A stretch of 45,080 nt of DNA from a virus. Position 1 is the first letter of the stretch. The number at the start of each line of letters is the position of its first letter. Where the stretch lies: positions 1 through 45,080 of IMG/VR virus record IMGVR_UViG_3300047548_000225; one strand, given 5' to 3'. Position numbers and translations under genes: made by a program. Under the pieces are notes generated by a model. The model ran no database searches, was not told where the DNA came from, and saw only the letters and a program-made list of their open reading frames with translations. Positions 26,307-33,582 of the stretch are shown here, piece after piece.

Positions 26307-26848
26307 ACATCTTTTATGTTCACTCTGACCCTGTTATTTGCGCTCAACAACATGTAGACAAGCATGTTGTTAAGATGATTTTAGAATATGCTCAATTGCT
26401 TTCTACTGCTCATCGTTTTCTCGATGGTGTAGAAACTATTGGCAAATCTAAGACTGGTCGTAAAGCAACTCGGTGGGTTCTTTCAGATGAACGTGAAGGT
26501 GTTCTTTACAAAGCATCACATATCAATCACCCTTCTGCCAAGTGGTGTCGTCATTCTCTCGCCAACTATCAATTCTTATTCAAACTTTGGATTGAGTTGA
26601 TGCGAGAGTATCACTATCGTTATGGTAAAGTGCATTCTTCAATGCGTCTTGCCAAACACCTTAAATTCCCACCAACTAATATTCCAGTTGGCGAGTTTTC
26701 TCCACCATGGCGTGCAATGCCAGACGACTATAAAGTAGATCGGTCTGAACCTGATTACACGATCAAGTCATATCGTGCCTACTATATGGGTGCAAAAACA
26801 TCTATGTTTAAGTGGAAAAATCGCCCTCAGCCTGACTGGATTGTATAA
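26303..26848 (+). CDS. Conserved phage protein of unknown function
   Basis: 181 aa. Starts MNIFYVHSDPVICAQQHVDK followed by HVVKMILEYAQLLSTAHR; also HPSAKWCRHSLANYQFL and a C-terminal YRAYYMGAK...WKNR. The DKHVVKMILE.AQ block marks a family conserved in T4-like and marine phages. Activity unproven. Confidence 0.76.
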   Translation: MNIFYVHSDPVICAQQHVDKHVVKMILEYAQLLSTAHRFLDGVETIGKSKTGRKATRWVLSDEREGVLYKASHINHPSAKWCRHSLANYQFLFKLWIELMREYHYRYGKVHSSMRLAKHLKFPPTNIPVGEFSPPWRAMPDDYKVDRSEPDYTIKSYRAYYMGAKTSMFKWKNRPQPDWIV

Positions 26849-26851
26849 ATA
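26844..26851 (+). promoter_or_regulatory. T4-type late promoter (TATAAATA)
   Basis: Exact TATAAATA at the end of the preceding gene, 19 nt before the ATG at 26870. Confidence 0.7.
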
Positions 26852-26869
26852 CATTGGTAAGGAGATATT

Positions 26870-27112
26870 ATGCCAACTTATGAATTTCGTAACAAACAAA
26901 CTGGCGAAGTCACAGAACAGTGGATGAAAATGTCCGAGAAAGACGCATTCCTCGCCAACAACCCCCATCTAGAACAGACAATGACTAAAGCACCTGCTTT
27001 TGCTGGGGATCATATCACCATTAAAAAAGATACAGGTTTTAAGGAGGTGTTACAGAAAATCCACGAAAGAACTCCAGGAAGTCAATTAGATAAAACATCA
27101 TCACAATTGTAA
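26870..27112 (+). CDS. Conserved small T4-like protein
   Basis: 80 aa: MPTYEFRNKQTGEVTEQWMK resembles the first strands of FmdB-type regulators, but the zinc cysteines are missing. FLANNPHLEQ follows. Found before phoH in related phages. AAGGAGA precedes the start. Confidence 0.7.
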   Translation: MPTYEFRNKQTGEVTEQWMKMSEKDAFLANNPHLEQTMTKAPAFAGDHITIKKDTGFKEVLQKIHERTPGSQLDKTSSQL

Positions 27113-27120
27113 GGAAACAA

Positions 27121-27888
27121 ATGGCTACAAAGCGTTCTGCTAAACTAACAGTAATTGATAATGAGAACAGTGAGCCAAAACAACAATCAAAGCCAAACAA
27201 TCATCTGAAACTGCGCATTGATGACTTAAAAACTTTTGAGCCATTAACAGCGAATCAGAAGACATTCTTTGATGCTTATAAAAGAGGAGATTATTTCGTA
27301 GCACTGCATGGTGTAGCAGGTACAGGTAAGACGTTCATCGCTCTGTACAAAGCAATTGAAGAAGTCCTTGACAAATCAAATCCATTCAACAAGATTATCG
27401 TAGTTCGTTCTGCGGTTCAATCTCGTGAAATTGGTCATCTTCCAGGAGATGTTAATGAGAAGATGGAAATTTATCAACAACCATATCGTCAAATCTGCGA
27501 AACTTTATTCGGTCGCAAAGACGCATGGGATAGATTAGAAGAACAACATCACATCGAGTTTATTTCTACATCGTTCATTCGTGGTATGTCCTTTGACAAT
27601 GCCATTATTATCGTGGATGAGATGCAGAATCTGACATTTGAGGAAATCGACACAGTTATGACTCGTGTTGGTCACATGTCTAAGATTATTTGGTGTGGAG
27701 ATTACCGTCAGACTGATCTAAATAAGAAAAAGAACGATATGTCTGGAATTTTGAAATTCTTTGACATCGCTATGCATATGGGTGCATTCACTAAGGTTGA
27801 ATTCACTCCTGATGATATCGTTCGTTCGTCATTGGTTAAGGACTATATCTTAGCCAAACTTAAGATAGAAGATCAGGAGACAAGATGA
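27121..27888 (+). CDS. phoH: PhoH-like ATPase
   Basis: 255 aa. Walker A GVAGTGKT at 64-71, VVRSAVQSREIGHLPGD motif at 94-110 and Walker B IIIVDEMQN at 162-170, all hallmarks of PhoH. PhoH proteins are P-loop ATPases linked to phosphate stress and possibly RNA helicase/RNase activity, and are very common in T4-like marine phages. The N-terminal 40 residues are a disordered basic extension. Confidence 0.92.
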   Translation: MATKRSAKLTVIDNENSEPKQQSKPNNHLKLRIDDLKTFEPLTANQKTFFDAYKRGDYFVALHGVAGTGKTFIALYKAIEEVLDKSNPFNKIIVVRSAVQSREIGHLPGDVNEKMEIYQQPYRQICETLFGRKDAWDRLEEQHHIEFISTSFIRGMSFDNAIIIVDEMQNLTFEEIDTVMTRVGHMSKIIWCGDYRQTDLNKKKNDMSGILKFFDIAMHMGAFTKVEFTPDDIVRSSLVKDYILAKLKIEDQETR

Positions 27889-28514
27889 GTTTAATCACAG
27901 CAGAACAGTTTCACCACTTGTTCCCTCGTGCACAAGACCCAGCAGGATGGGTTGAATCGATGAACAACGTGTTCCCAACATATGATATCAATACACCACA
28001 ACGAGTTGCAGCTTTCTTAGCGCAGTGTGGTCATGAGTCTGGTGGTTGGACAGTATTTGAAGAGAACTTGAATTATTCTGCACAAGGCTTGTGTAGTATT
28101 TTCAAGAAGTATTTCCCTACAATTGAATCAGCAACACCTTATGCACGCAAGCCAGAAATGATTGCAAATAAGGTTTATGCGAATCGTATGGGTAATGGTC
28201 CAGAGTCGTCAGGTGATGGATGGAGATACCGTGGTCGTGGACCAATCCAACTGACTGGATCTGCAAACTATAAAGCATTTGCTCAGGAGATGTTTGATGA
28301 CTGGCAAAACCTTTATGATAATCCAGACTGGGTTACTGCAGATCGCGACTTCGCATTGATGTCAGCAATTTGGTTTTGGAACAAGAATAAACTCAACGTC
28401 CAAGCAGACAGTGGTGACATCAAACTAATGACTAAGAAGATAAATGGTGGCTTCATCGGTCTCGATGACCGCATCAAGCACTACAATGAAGCCATGCACT
28501 TATTAGTTGGATAA
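27885..28514 (+). CDS. Endolysin, glycoside hydrolase family 19
   Basis: 209 aa lysozyme/chitinase-fold enzyme. QCGHESGGW (E51) and FEENLNYSA (E60) hold the catalytic acids; RYRGRGPIQLTG and WFWNKNKLN are GH19 hallmarks. It cleaves peptidoglycan glycan bonds for lysis. No signal peptide, so a holin elsewhere is expected. ATGA overlap with phoH and a 12-base tail-to-tail overlap with the minus-strand gene. Confidence 0.9.
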   Translation: MSLITAEQFHHLFPRAQDPAGWVESMNNVFPTYDINTPQRVAAFLAQCGHESGGWTVFEENLNYSAQGLCSIFKKYFPTIESATPYARKPEMIANKVYANRMGNGPESSGDGWRYRGRGPIQLTGSANYKAFAQEMFDDWQNLYDNPDWVTADRDFALMSAIWFWNKNKLNVQADSGDIKLMTKKINGGFIGLDDRIKHYNEAMHLLVG

Positions 28515-29006
28515 TTTACAGTTATCGAAATGCCATCTTTTAGCGTTTCGTTCATCTACTTCTTTACCGCAATGTGGACAAGTTAGTTTTGGACGATTCG
28601 CTAAAATTTTACCAATTCTGTTATAGTATTCTGGATCTCTTTTATCTACACTTGCTTGAATTTTAGATAAAGATTCGTTAGTGTGCTTCTTACCATAGAA
28701 GTGATTATTAGAACCATGTTTTGATATTGATTGTTTACGACGAATTTCTTCGGATTTATCACCAAAGATTTCGTCGTAAGTTTTATTAGTTCTTCGTGCC
28801 CTTTGTCTCTGTATAAATTCGTCAGAATGAGTTTTACCATAGAATGGGTTTAACTCTCCAGGAAGTGATACTGGGGTTGTATTTCTTGGGATTGTTTCGA
28901 TGATTAGATCTTCAACGAATACTTCTGCAACATCGACTCCAAATGATTCGCAGAGTCTTGCATGAATTACTTGAAAATCATCGTTTGTTAGAGTATACTT
29001 ACTCAT
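28503..29006 (-). CDS. Orphan NUMOD3/zinc-finger protein (homing endonuclease relic)
   Basis: 167 aa on the minus strand amid rightward genes. Two NUMOD3-like repeats (NPFYGKTHSDEFIQRQR and NHFYGKKHTNESLSKIQ) and a C-terminal zinc knuckle CPHCGKEVDERNAKRWHFDN match the target-binding half of HNH homing enzymes, such as 5959, but no HNH or GIY-YIG nuclease core is present. The N-terminal 45 residues are unrelated. Probably a domain-orphaned homing element or a regulator derived from one. Confidence 0.7.
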   Translation of the reverse strand: MSKYTLTNDDFQVIHARLCESFGVDVAEVFVEDLIIETIPRNTTPVSLPGELNPFYGKTHSDEFIQRQRARRTNKTYDEIFGDKSEEIRRKQSISKHGSNNHFYGKKHTNESLSKIQASVDKRDPEYYNRIGKILANRPKLTCPHCGKEVDERNAKRWHFDNCKLSN

Positions 29007-29063
29007 GGGCTGGGATCTCCTTTTCAGATTCTAGAGTAGGTGCGAACTGCGAATTCGGCGACC

Positions 29064-29073
29064 TACACCTATT
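29064..29073 (-). promoter_or_regulatory. Candidate late promoter (CCTAAATAGG)
   Basis: A palindromic CTAAATA element about 60 nt upstream of the minus-strand gene at 29006. Weak evidence. Confidence 0.35.
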
Positions 29074-29085
29074 TAGGAGAATATT

Positions 29086-29334
29086 ATGAGATTTTGTAAA
29101 AATTGTAAACACTTTTATGGGTGGGGATACTGTAGAGCACCGATTAATGGAATCTCTCTTATAGATGGTGAACCTAACTTTGTGATAGCAGTTGAAAGTA
29201 GGAAAAGTAAATCAGCACCACTACATTCAGCTACATTAAGCGATTTTGGTTGTGGACCAGATGCTACATATTTTGAATTAAAGGAACCTGAGGTTATTGC
29301 GATTAAGAAACCTTGGTATAAATTTTGGCGTTAA
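29086..29334 (+). CDS. Small Cys-rich protein
   Basis: 82 aa: MRFCKNCKHFYGWGYCRAP gives a CxxC plus Cys knuckle, with another Cys at about 62 (FGCGP). C-terminal KKPWYKFWR is basic and aromatic. The CKNCKHF start is typical of small phage zinc proteins. AGGAGA precedes the ATG. Confidence 0.65.
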   Translation: MRFCKNCKHFYGWGYCRAPINGISLIDGEPNFVIAVESRKSKSAPLHSATLSDFGCGPDATYFELKEPEVIAIKKPWYKFWR

Positions 29335-29335
29335 T

Positions 29336-29989
29336 ATGAAAAACTTTATACATCATGATTTACCCAAACTTGAGCGTGACACGAAACCCGATGGAACTCG
29401 TTTATACAAAACGCCATCGGGTTTTGCCTATCCAAGCGTCACAACAGTTACGGGATTGCACACAGCAAAGGGGATCGCAGAGTGGCGAAAGAGAGTCGGC
29501 AATGAAGAAGCCAACAGAGTCTCTGCCAAAGCATCTGCACGTGGAACAAGAATCCACCAGTACTGTGAAGACTATCTACGAGGAAACTTATTCGAAGCCG
29601 ACATGTTCGATCTCGAAATGTTCAACTCAATCAAACCACTACTCGACCAAGTCGATAACATTCACTGCTTGGAAGATCCACTCTATTCTGACTTTCTACA
29701 AGTTGCAGGAACAGTTGATTGCATCGGCGAGTTCCAAGGTAAACTTTCTGTCATAGACTTTAAGACTGCTTCTCGTCCAAAAGATCGAGATGACATTCAT
29801 AACTACTTTATGCAGACTGCAGCATATGCAGTTGCCTTTGAAGAACGTACTGGTATTCCTATTGGTCGCTTAGTTATTATCATGGCAGTTGATAATGACG
29901 ATCCTCGTTGGTTCATTGAGAAACGAGACAACTGGATTGGTGGTTTCCGCAAGTTGCGTTTAGAATATAAAAATAAATTTGGCGTGTAA
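29336..29989 (+). CDS. PD-(D/E)XK exonuclease (RecB/MGME1-like)
   Basis: 217 aa from the ATG at 29336; the longer frame overlaps the upstream gene. Core motifs: GTRIHQYCEDY (H74), VAGTVDCIGEF (D128), SVIDFKTASRP (D141-x-K143) and a C-terminal QTAAYAVAFEERTG helix (motif IV/QxxxY-like). Such enzymes trim DNA ends in repair, recombination or replication. The -35 of the tmRNA promoter lies in its last codons. Confidence 0.82.
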   Translation: MKNFIHHDLPKLERDTKPDGTRLYKTPSGFAYPSVTTVTGLHTAKGIAEWRKRVGNEEANRVSAKASARGTRIHQYCEDYLRGNLFEADMFDLEMFNSIKPLLDQVDNIHCLEDPLYSDFLQVAGTVDCIGEFQGKLSVIDFKTASRPKDRDDIHNYFMQTAAYAVAFEERTGIPIGRLVIIMAVDNDDPRWFIEKRDNWIGGFRKLRLEYKNKFGV

Positions 29990-30007
29990 GACTAAATACT
30001 GTATAAT
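29979..30007 (+). promoter_or_regulatory. Promoter of the tmRNA gene
   Basis: TTGGCG 29979-29984, exactly 17 nt, TATAAT 30002-30007. Start expected near 30014. Confidence 0.85.
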
Positions 30008-30077
30008 AGATGTATTGCTGTATGAGGCAAAGAGAAAAGTGTTGCGGACGTGGGTTCGACTCCCACCACCTCCACCA

Positions 30078-30169
30078 GGAAGCATTGGGTTCGAACCCCA
30101 CCGTATGCAAGGACACCCGAAAGGGACTAACTTACACTTGCGGACTATGTGGCTAGTATGCTTCCTAAT
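30078..30169 (+). other. Intervening spacer of the permuted tmRNA
   Basis: Removed during maturation by analogy with bacterial two-piece tmRNA. Closed by an 8-bp perfect stem GGAAGCAT (30078-30085)/ATGCTTCC (30158-30165) directly extending the acceptor helix. It contains a second T-arm-like hairpin GGGTTCGAACCC near 30087-30098. Confidence 0.8.
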
Positions 30170-30257
30170 GGGGGTGTACTTGGTTTCGACGTGGCAAAGA
30201 GTAACAGAGTGGACAGCACGACAGGCGATCGTCGTAAATGAAGCAAAAACTATAAAT

Positions 30258-30299
30258 GCAAATGACGCATTTTTCGGAGAAGTTCGCTTAGCAGCGTAA
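30258..30299 (+). other. tmRNA proteolysis-tag reading frame
   Basis: GCA AAT GAC ... GCG TAA encodes ANDAFFGEVRLAA. AND at the resume site and LAA at the end match known tags. The bases before it (AAAAACTATAAAT) resemble the A-rich stretch before the bacterial resume codon. Confidence 0.85.
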
Positions 30300-30314
30300 C
30301 CTCCGTGGGGTTTC

Positions 30315-30354
30315 GGTGGGATTCCTTATTACCAAATATCCCACCACTAATTTT
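30315..30354 (+). terminator. Terminator hairpin after the tmRNA tag
   Basis: GGTGGGAT (30315-30322) pairs with ATCCCACC (30338-30345), then ACTAATTTT. It may also form part of the mature 3' structure of the coding piece. Confidence 0.65.
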
Positions 30355-30367
30355 ACATGGAGATATA

Positions 30368-30631
30368 ATGGAAATTCGTCCAATGAATGACAGAGTGCTT
30401 GTTGCAGAAAATAAGCGTGAGAATAAAACAGAAACAGGTATCATCCTTGCAGGAACACGTGGTACTGGAGATACTTCCAAAGCAACTGTGCTTGCTATTG
30501 GACCAGAAGTTAAAGATGTCAAAGTTGGCGACATTGTTCTTCTAGACTGGGCTAAAGCAGCACCAGTTAAAGTTGGTGAAGTCCAACGAGCAATGATTAA
30601 AGAAGAGTTTATTATTGCTGTTTGTGAATGA
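30368..30631 (+). CDS. groES: GroES-like co-chaperonin
   Basis: 87 aa from the ATG at 30368 after GGAG. Starts EIRPMNDRVLVAENKRENKT, has the mobile-loop region ETGIILAGT, a roof-loop area and a final beta strand EEFIIAVCE: the complete Cpn10 fold. It would cap host GroEL to fold phage proteins, as T4 gp31 does, but here by a true GroES homologue. No GroEL is in the window. Directly downstream of the tmRNA. Confidence 0.9.
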   Translation: MEIRPMNDRVLVAENKRENKTETGIILAGTRGTGDTSKATVLAIGPEVKDVKVGDIVLLDWAKAAPVKVGEVQRAMIKEEFIIAVCE

Positions 30632-31113
30632 AGATAGCAGTTCTTGGCAACGGTGATAGCAGATCTCTTTTTACTGCAGCTGATAGGTATGATTATCTTA
30701 TTGGTTGCAATATACCTTGGAGACAGGTAGACGCAACTGTTGTCATGGACGTTAATGTTATAGAGAAGTTTGTATCTCCAGTTAGATTTTATTGTAGTCG
30801 TAACGCATGGAGACAGTTACATAAGAACGAAAGATACATTGGGCAACTAATTGAGTTATTTGACTCTACCCCAGAGTATGATTCAGCTGGTCATGCTGCA
30901 GCAAGGATTGCGATAAAACTTGGTGCAACAGAAATTGATATCTATGGATGTGATTCTTGGTTTAGTAATAACACCGAAAGTTACACTCATCAATTCGTTG
31001 ATAGTCGTTCAATAGATATGAGTAAGAACGTGAGTGTTTGGCGAGCAAGGTGGTACGAGATGGTTGCAAAGCATCCACAGATTAAATTTAATTTTATAGG
31101 AGAACCTAAATGA
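30628..31113 (+). CDS. Rossmann-like hypothetical protein
   Basis: 161 aa. MKIAVLGNGDSRSLF is a nucleotide-binding-type strand-loop; later strands ATVVMDVNVI and GATEIDIYGCDSW fit an alpha/beta sandwich related to DUF115/glycosyltransferase-like phage proteins. Conserved among T4-like phages. Activity unknown. ATGA overlaps on both sides. Confidence 0.68.
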   Translation: MKIAVLGNGDSRSLFTAADRYDYLIGCNIPWRQVDATVVMDVNVIEKFVSPVRFYCSRNAWRQLHKNERYIGQLIELFDSTPEYDSAGHAAARIAIKLGATEIDIYGCDSWFSNNTESYTHQFVDSRSIDMSKNVSVWRARWYEMVAKHPQIKFNFIGEPK

Positions 31114-31316
31114 AACTATTAGTTGCAGCAGTAGCAATGGTATTTGCAACTGCGTGTATGGCGCAAGATAAAGGTAAGGGTGAGCCATTCTCTGCTAAGA
31201 CCACACCAAATGCCGTACAGAATGATAACTGCGTAAAGAATGACAAGAATGGTAAGTGCCCTCCACTACCAAATTCTCCAAAACCAACCCCAAAGAAAAA
31301 GGTTGAGAAGTCCTAA
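31110..31316 (+). CDS. Small secreted protein or lipoprotein
   Basis: 68 aa. The N-terminal MKLLVAAVAMVFATACMAQD is a signal peptide with either an ATAC lipobox (Cys 16) or an AMA-like cleavage site. The mature part is Lys/Pro-rich (PLPNSPKPTPKKKVEKS) with two Cys. Periplasmic or envelope location likely, function unknown. Confidence 0.65.
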   Translation: MKLLVAAVAMVFATACMAQDKGKGEPFSAKTTPNAVQNDNCVKNDKNGKCPPLPNSPKPTPKKKVEKS

Positions 31317-31321
31317 ATAGA
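31314..31321 (+). promoter_or_regulatory. Candidate late promoter (CTAAATAG)
   Basis: CTAAATA variant directly after the previous stop, followed by hairpin ACTGGCT/AGCCAGT (31324-31343), upstream of 31392. Confidence 0.45.
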
Positions 31322-31391
31322 TTACTGGCTTGGTGGAGCCAGTCCAGAATCCACCAATTACACACAACTTTACACACAAAGGAGTAAGACT

Positions 31392-31667
31392 ATGTCTAAT
31401 ATGACACCGTTCGAGATTCGCCTAGAACTTTTAAAAATGGCGAAAGATATGCTGGAACAGGAGTATCACGGTAAGCGTGAGAAACTAGCAAATGAGTGGA
31501 ATGTACAAGTCGAAAATGCTCGACATGCAGGTACAGCTGCTCCAGTTTATCCAGAACTGCCAGCATTCCCAAGCGAAGCCGAGATCATTAAGAAAGCAAC
31601 TGAACTAAACGGTTTCGTCTCACAAATCCCAACTACACAAGAAAAGACTAGCAAAAAGTCCACCTGA
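31392..31667 (+). CDS. Conserved T4-like protein
   Basis: 91 aa. MSNMTPFEIRLELLKMAKDM then LEQEYHGKREKLANEW, a charged helix, followed by a Pro-rich linker and SEAEIIKKATELNGFVSQIP. This family is conserved in cyanophage-type T4 relatives, with no known role. AAGGAG precedes the start. Confidence 0.75.
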   Translation: MSNMTPFEIRLELLKMAKDMLEQEYHGKREKLANEWNVQVENARHAGTAAPVYPELPAFPSEAEIIKKATELNGFVSQIPTTQEKTSKKST

Positions 31668-31727
31668 TAGGGATCGGACAGAGGAGTCATGCACTTCTCT
31701 GTCTCTAACTGAAACAAGGAGATAATT

Positions 31728-32237
31728 ATGCGATTACGATTATATACCGTCGCTGTTTTATTTTTAATAAGTTTTGCGATTATAGTAAGTGCTGCTTTCT
31801 CTACTGAGAAGATTATTGATGTGCACTACTCACAACTAACCCCTGCTGCAAAGAAGCAAGTTGATTGTCTTGCTGAAAACATTTATTACGAAGCAGGTTA
31901 TGAACCAGATGATGGAAAGGTTGCTGTTGCTCTTGTCACTCTTAATAGAACACAAGACCCACGCTTTCCAAAAGATATTTGCTCTGTAGTCAAACAAAAG
32001 GTAAACTCTACTTGTCAGTTCTCTTGGTTCTGTGAAACTAAACGCAAAGCCAATACCTATGTATTTGAACAATCCAAGAAAGTTGCCTTGATGGTTTATG
32101 CGAACTACGAGAACATGCGTGATATTACACAAGGTGCTTTATATTATCACGCTGATTATGTAAACCCACGTTGGAAACTCGAGAAGACTACCTCAATTGG
32201 TCGTCACATTTTTTATAAAGAGAAGGATGGTATCTAA
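31728..32237 (+). CDS. SleB-type cell wall hydrolase, membrane-anchored
   Basis: 169 aa. N-terminal hydrophobic segment at 5-23 (signal or anchor), then the hydrolase_2 core: CLAENIYYEAGYEPDDGKVA (catalytic Glu in IYYEA), VALVTLNR, KQKVNSTCQFSW and GALYYHADYVNP. SleB enzymes are lytic transglycosylase-like and cut peptidoglycan. With the GH19 endolysin it gives two wall-degrading activities; this one may act from the periplasmic side. Confidence 0.85.
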   Translation: MRLRLYTVAVLFLISFAIIVSAAFSTEKIIDVHYSQLTPAAKKQVDCLAENIYYEAGYEPDDGKVAVALVTLNRTQDPRFPKDICSVVKQKVNSTCQFSWFCETKRKANTYVFEQSKKVALMVYANYENMRDITQGALYYHADYVNPRWKLEKTTSIGRHIFYKEKDGI

Positions 32238-32798
32238 ATGATGAACAAACTAAACATTCAACTAAGTGATAAGGATCAGTCAGCACATTCCTTCTACTTG
32301 TTTATGGATGAGGTGTCGTTGTCTACAACTAAACCAATGGTTGAATGGGTCTTTGATTCGAATTTCTCCGAAGAAAGACCAGACATGCTAAATCTAATCA
32401 TCTGTTCTCCAGGTGGTGATTTGAATGCAGCGTTTGCCTTAATTGACACAATGCGTGGTTCAGCAATTCCAGTTCGTACCATTGGACTTGGACAGATCGC
32501 TTCTGCTGGACTTATGATTTTCATTGCTGGCGAAAAAGGTAATCGTATCTTAACACCAAACACTTCTATTCTATCTCACCAGTATGCTTGGGGTGCTATT
32601 GGTAAGGAACACGAACTATTTGCTACAGTTAAAGAGTTCGATCTTACCACCAAGAAAATGATTGCACACTACAAGAAATGTACTGGCTTGAACGAAAAGA
32701 AGATTCGTGAAGTTTTGCTACCACCACATGATGTGTGGCTGAATGGACACGAAGCATTAGAACTAGGAATTTGCGACCATGTTAAAGAACTATCTTAA
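32238..32798 (+). CDS. clpP: ClpP-like serine protease
   Basis: 186 aa ClpP/crotonase-fold protease. ICSPGGDLNAAFALIDTM (oxyanion Gly-Gly), nucleophile S89 in GQIASAGLM, and catalytic His114 in SILSHQYAWG. The usual Asp lies in the C-terminal half. It could degrade tmRNA-tagged peptides or host proteins with a host Clp ATPase (inference) or act alone. Directly follows the SleB gene with no gap. Confidence 0.85.
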   Translation: MMNKLNIQLSDKDQSAHSFYLFMDEVSLSTTKPMVEWVFDSNFSEERPDMLNLIICSPGGDLNAAFALIDTMRGSAIPVRTIGLGQIASAGLMIFIAGEKGNRILTPNTSILSHQYAWGAIGKEHELFATVKEFDLTTKKMIAHYKKCTGLNEKKIREVLLPPHDVWLNGHEALELGICDHVKELS

Positions 32799-32934
32799 GC
32801 ATTCTGGAATCTGGATTGGTATCGTAATTAACCCATATCATTGGTCTTTTGGCGTGAAGAAGTATGACCCCGAATGCTTACACCTTGGACCATTATGGAT
32901 ACGAGTATATGTTGGAAATTCTGAAAACTATTAA
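32779..32934 (+). CDS. Very small hypothetical protein
   Basis: 51 aa. LKHSGIWIGIVINPYHWSFG and GPLWIRVYVG, a conserved short phage pattern. Overlaps the end of clpP by 20 bases. Confidence 0.6.
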   Translation: MLKNYLKHSGIWIGIVINPYHWSFGVKKYDPECLHLGPLWIRVYVGNSENY

Positions 32935-32944
32935 GGAAATTATT

Positions 32945-33151
32945 ATGACTGACCGTGTTTTTGTTATTAGTGTTTTAGTTGGAGTTGTTACCTTGATCGG
33001 CTCTGTTACTTTTTACAAGTATAATGAGTTGCAAGCAATGAAATCAAATATTGAATCTGCAATTGTAAAGGGAATTGACCCTATTGCAGTTAAATGTGCT
33101 TATGATAGTCAGACTTCGAATCTCTGTATAGCATACGCTGTGAAAAAGTGA
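32945..33151 (+). CDS. Small membrane protein
   Basis: 68 aa from the ATG at 32945 after AAGGAA. One N-terminal transmembrane segment (VFVISVLVGVVTLIGSVTFY) and a short polar C-terminus with two Cys. Role unknown. Confidence 0.65.
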   Translation: MTDRVFVISVLVGVVTLIGSVTFYKYNELQAMKSNIESAIVKGIDPIAVKCAYDSQTSNLCIAYAVKK

Positions 33152-33154
33152 TAA

Positions 33155-33179
33155 AAGCCCCTTCGGGGGCTTGTCTTTT
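33155..33179 (+). terminator. Rho-independent terminator
   Basis: AAGCCCC-TTCG-GGGGCTT then GTCTTTTA. The 3' arm overlaps the next promoter's -35. Confidence 0.9.
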
Positions 33180-33199
33180 ATTCCCATTTAGTGTATAAT
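33171..33199 (+). promoter_or_regulatory. Sigma70-like promoter
   Basis: TTGTCT 33171-33176, 17-nt spacer, TATAAT 33194-33199; drives 33229 onward. Confidence 0.82.
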
Positions 33200-33228
33200 A
33201 TACTCTATACGGTTGAGAAAGATTCGTC

Positions 33229-33582
33229 ATGCAAATTATCCATACATCCTTTAAAAAACGTAAGAACAAGAAGCCATCTGCTAAGCAACGTGAACTTGCA
33301 GCTGATTGGGAAAAACTACTAAAGAAGTACGAACCAAAGAAACCGATTAAGACCACTGGGGTCAAATCGGGTGCTGGTTTGCCTTCGCTTGGAGCACCTG
33401 CTCGTCGTGAGACGCCTAAGATTCCAAGTCTTCCGTTTACTGGTGGCGTATGTGCCAAGAAAGAAAATCCAGTTTACACTGGTACTGCCATTAAGGGTAT
33501 TGGCACCATGCATAAGTCCAATGCTGTACCTATCTTCTCAGACGAACAGGCTATTGAAATTGCTACAATGAGGAGAAACTAA
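33229..33582 (+). CDS. Conserved phage protein
   Basis: 117 aa. Basic N-terminus (KKRKNKKPSAKQRELAADWE), Pro-rich middle (TPKIPSLPFTGGVCAKKENP) and YTGTAIKGIGTMHKSNAVP. The last two blocks recur in many phage and plasmid proteins of unknown function. Confidence 0.72.
   Translation: MQIIHTSFKKRKNKKPSAKQRELAADWEKLLKKYEPKKPIKTTGVKSGAGLPSLGAPARRETPKIPSLPFTGGVCAKKENPVYTGTAIKGIGTMHKSNAVPIFSDEQAIEIATMRRN

Larger units (their letters stand above)
30014..30354 (+). ncRNA. ssrA: Circularly permuted (two-piece) tmRNA
   Basis: The acceptor half comes first: CGGACG, T arm GTGGG-TTCGACT-CCCAC (30050-30066), CACCTCC and ACCA ending at 30077. The coding half starts with GGGGGTG (30170-30176), which pairs with CACCTCC, then GTACTTGGTTTCGACG as in all tmRNAs, and a tag frame ending LAA-stop. 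Halves are joined by a 92-nt spacer. Further pairings expected of helix 2 are TGCTGT/ACAGCA (30016-30021, 30213-30218) and TGTTGC/GTAACA (30040-30045, 30201-30206). The product rescues stalled ribosomes and tags nascent peptides. Confidence 0.93.

Noticed and set aside
29979-30299. 106-codon frame across the tmRNA
   Set aside because: Explained fully by the tmRNA; only its last 14 codons are the tag, in the tmRNA context.
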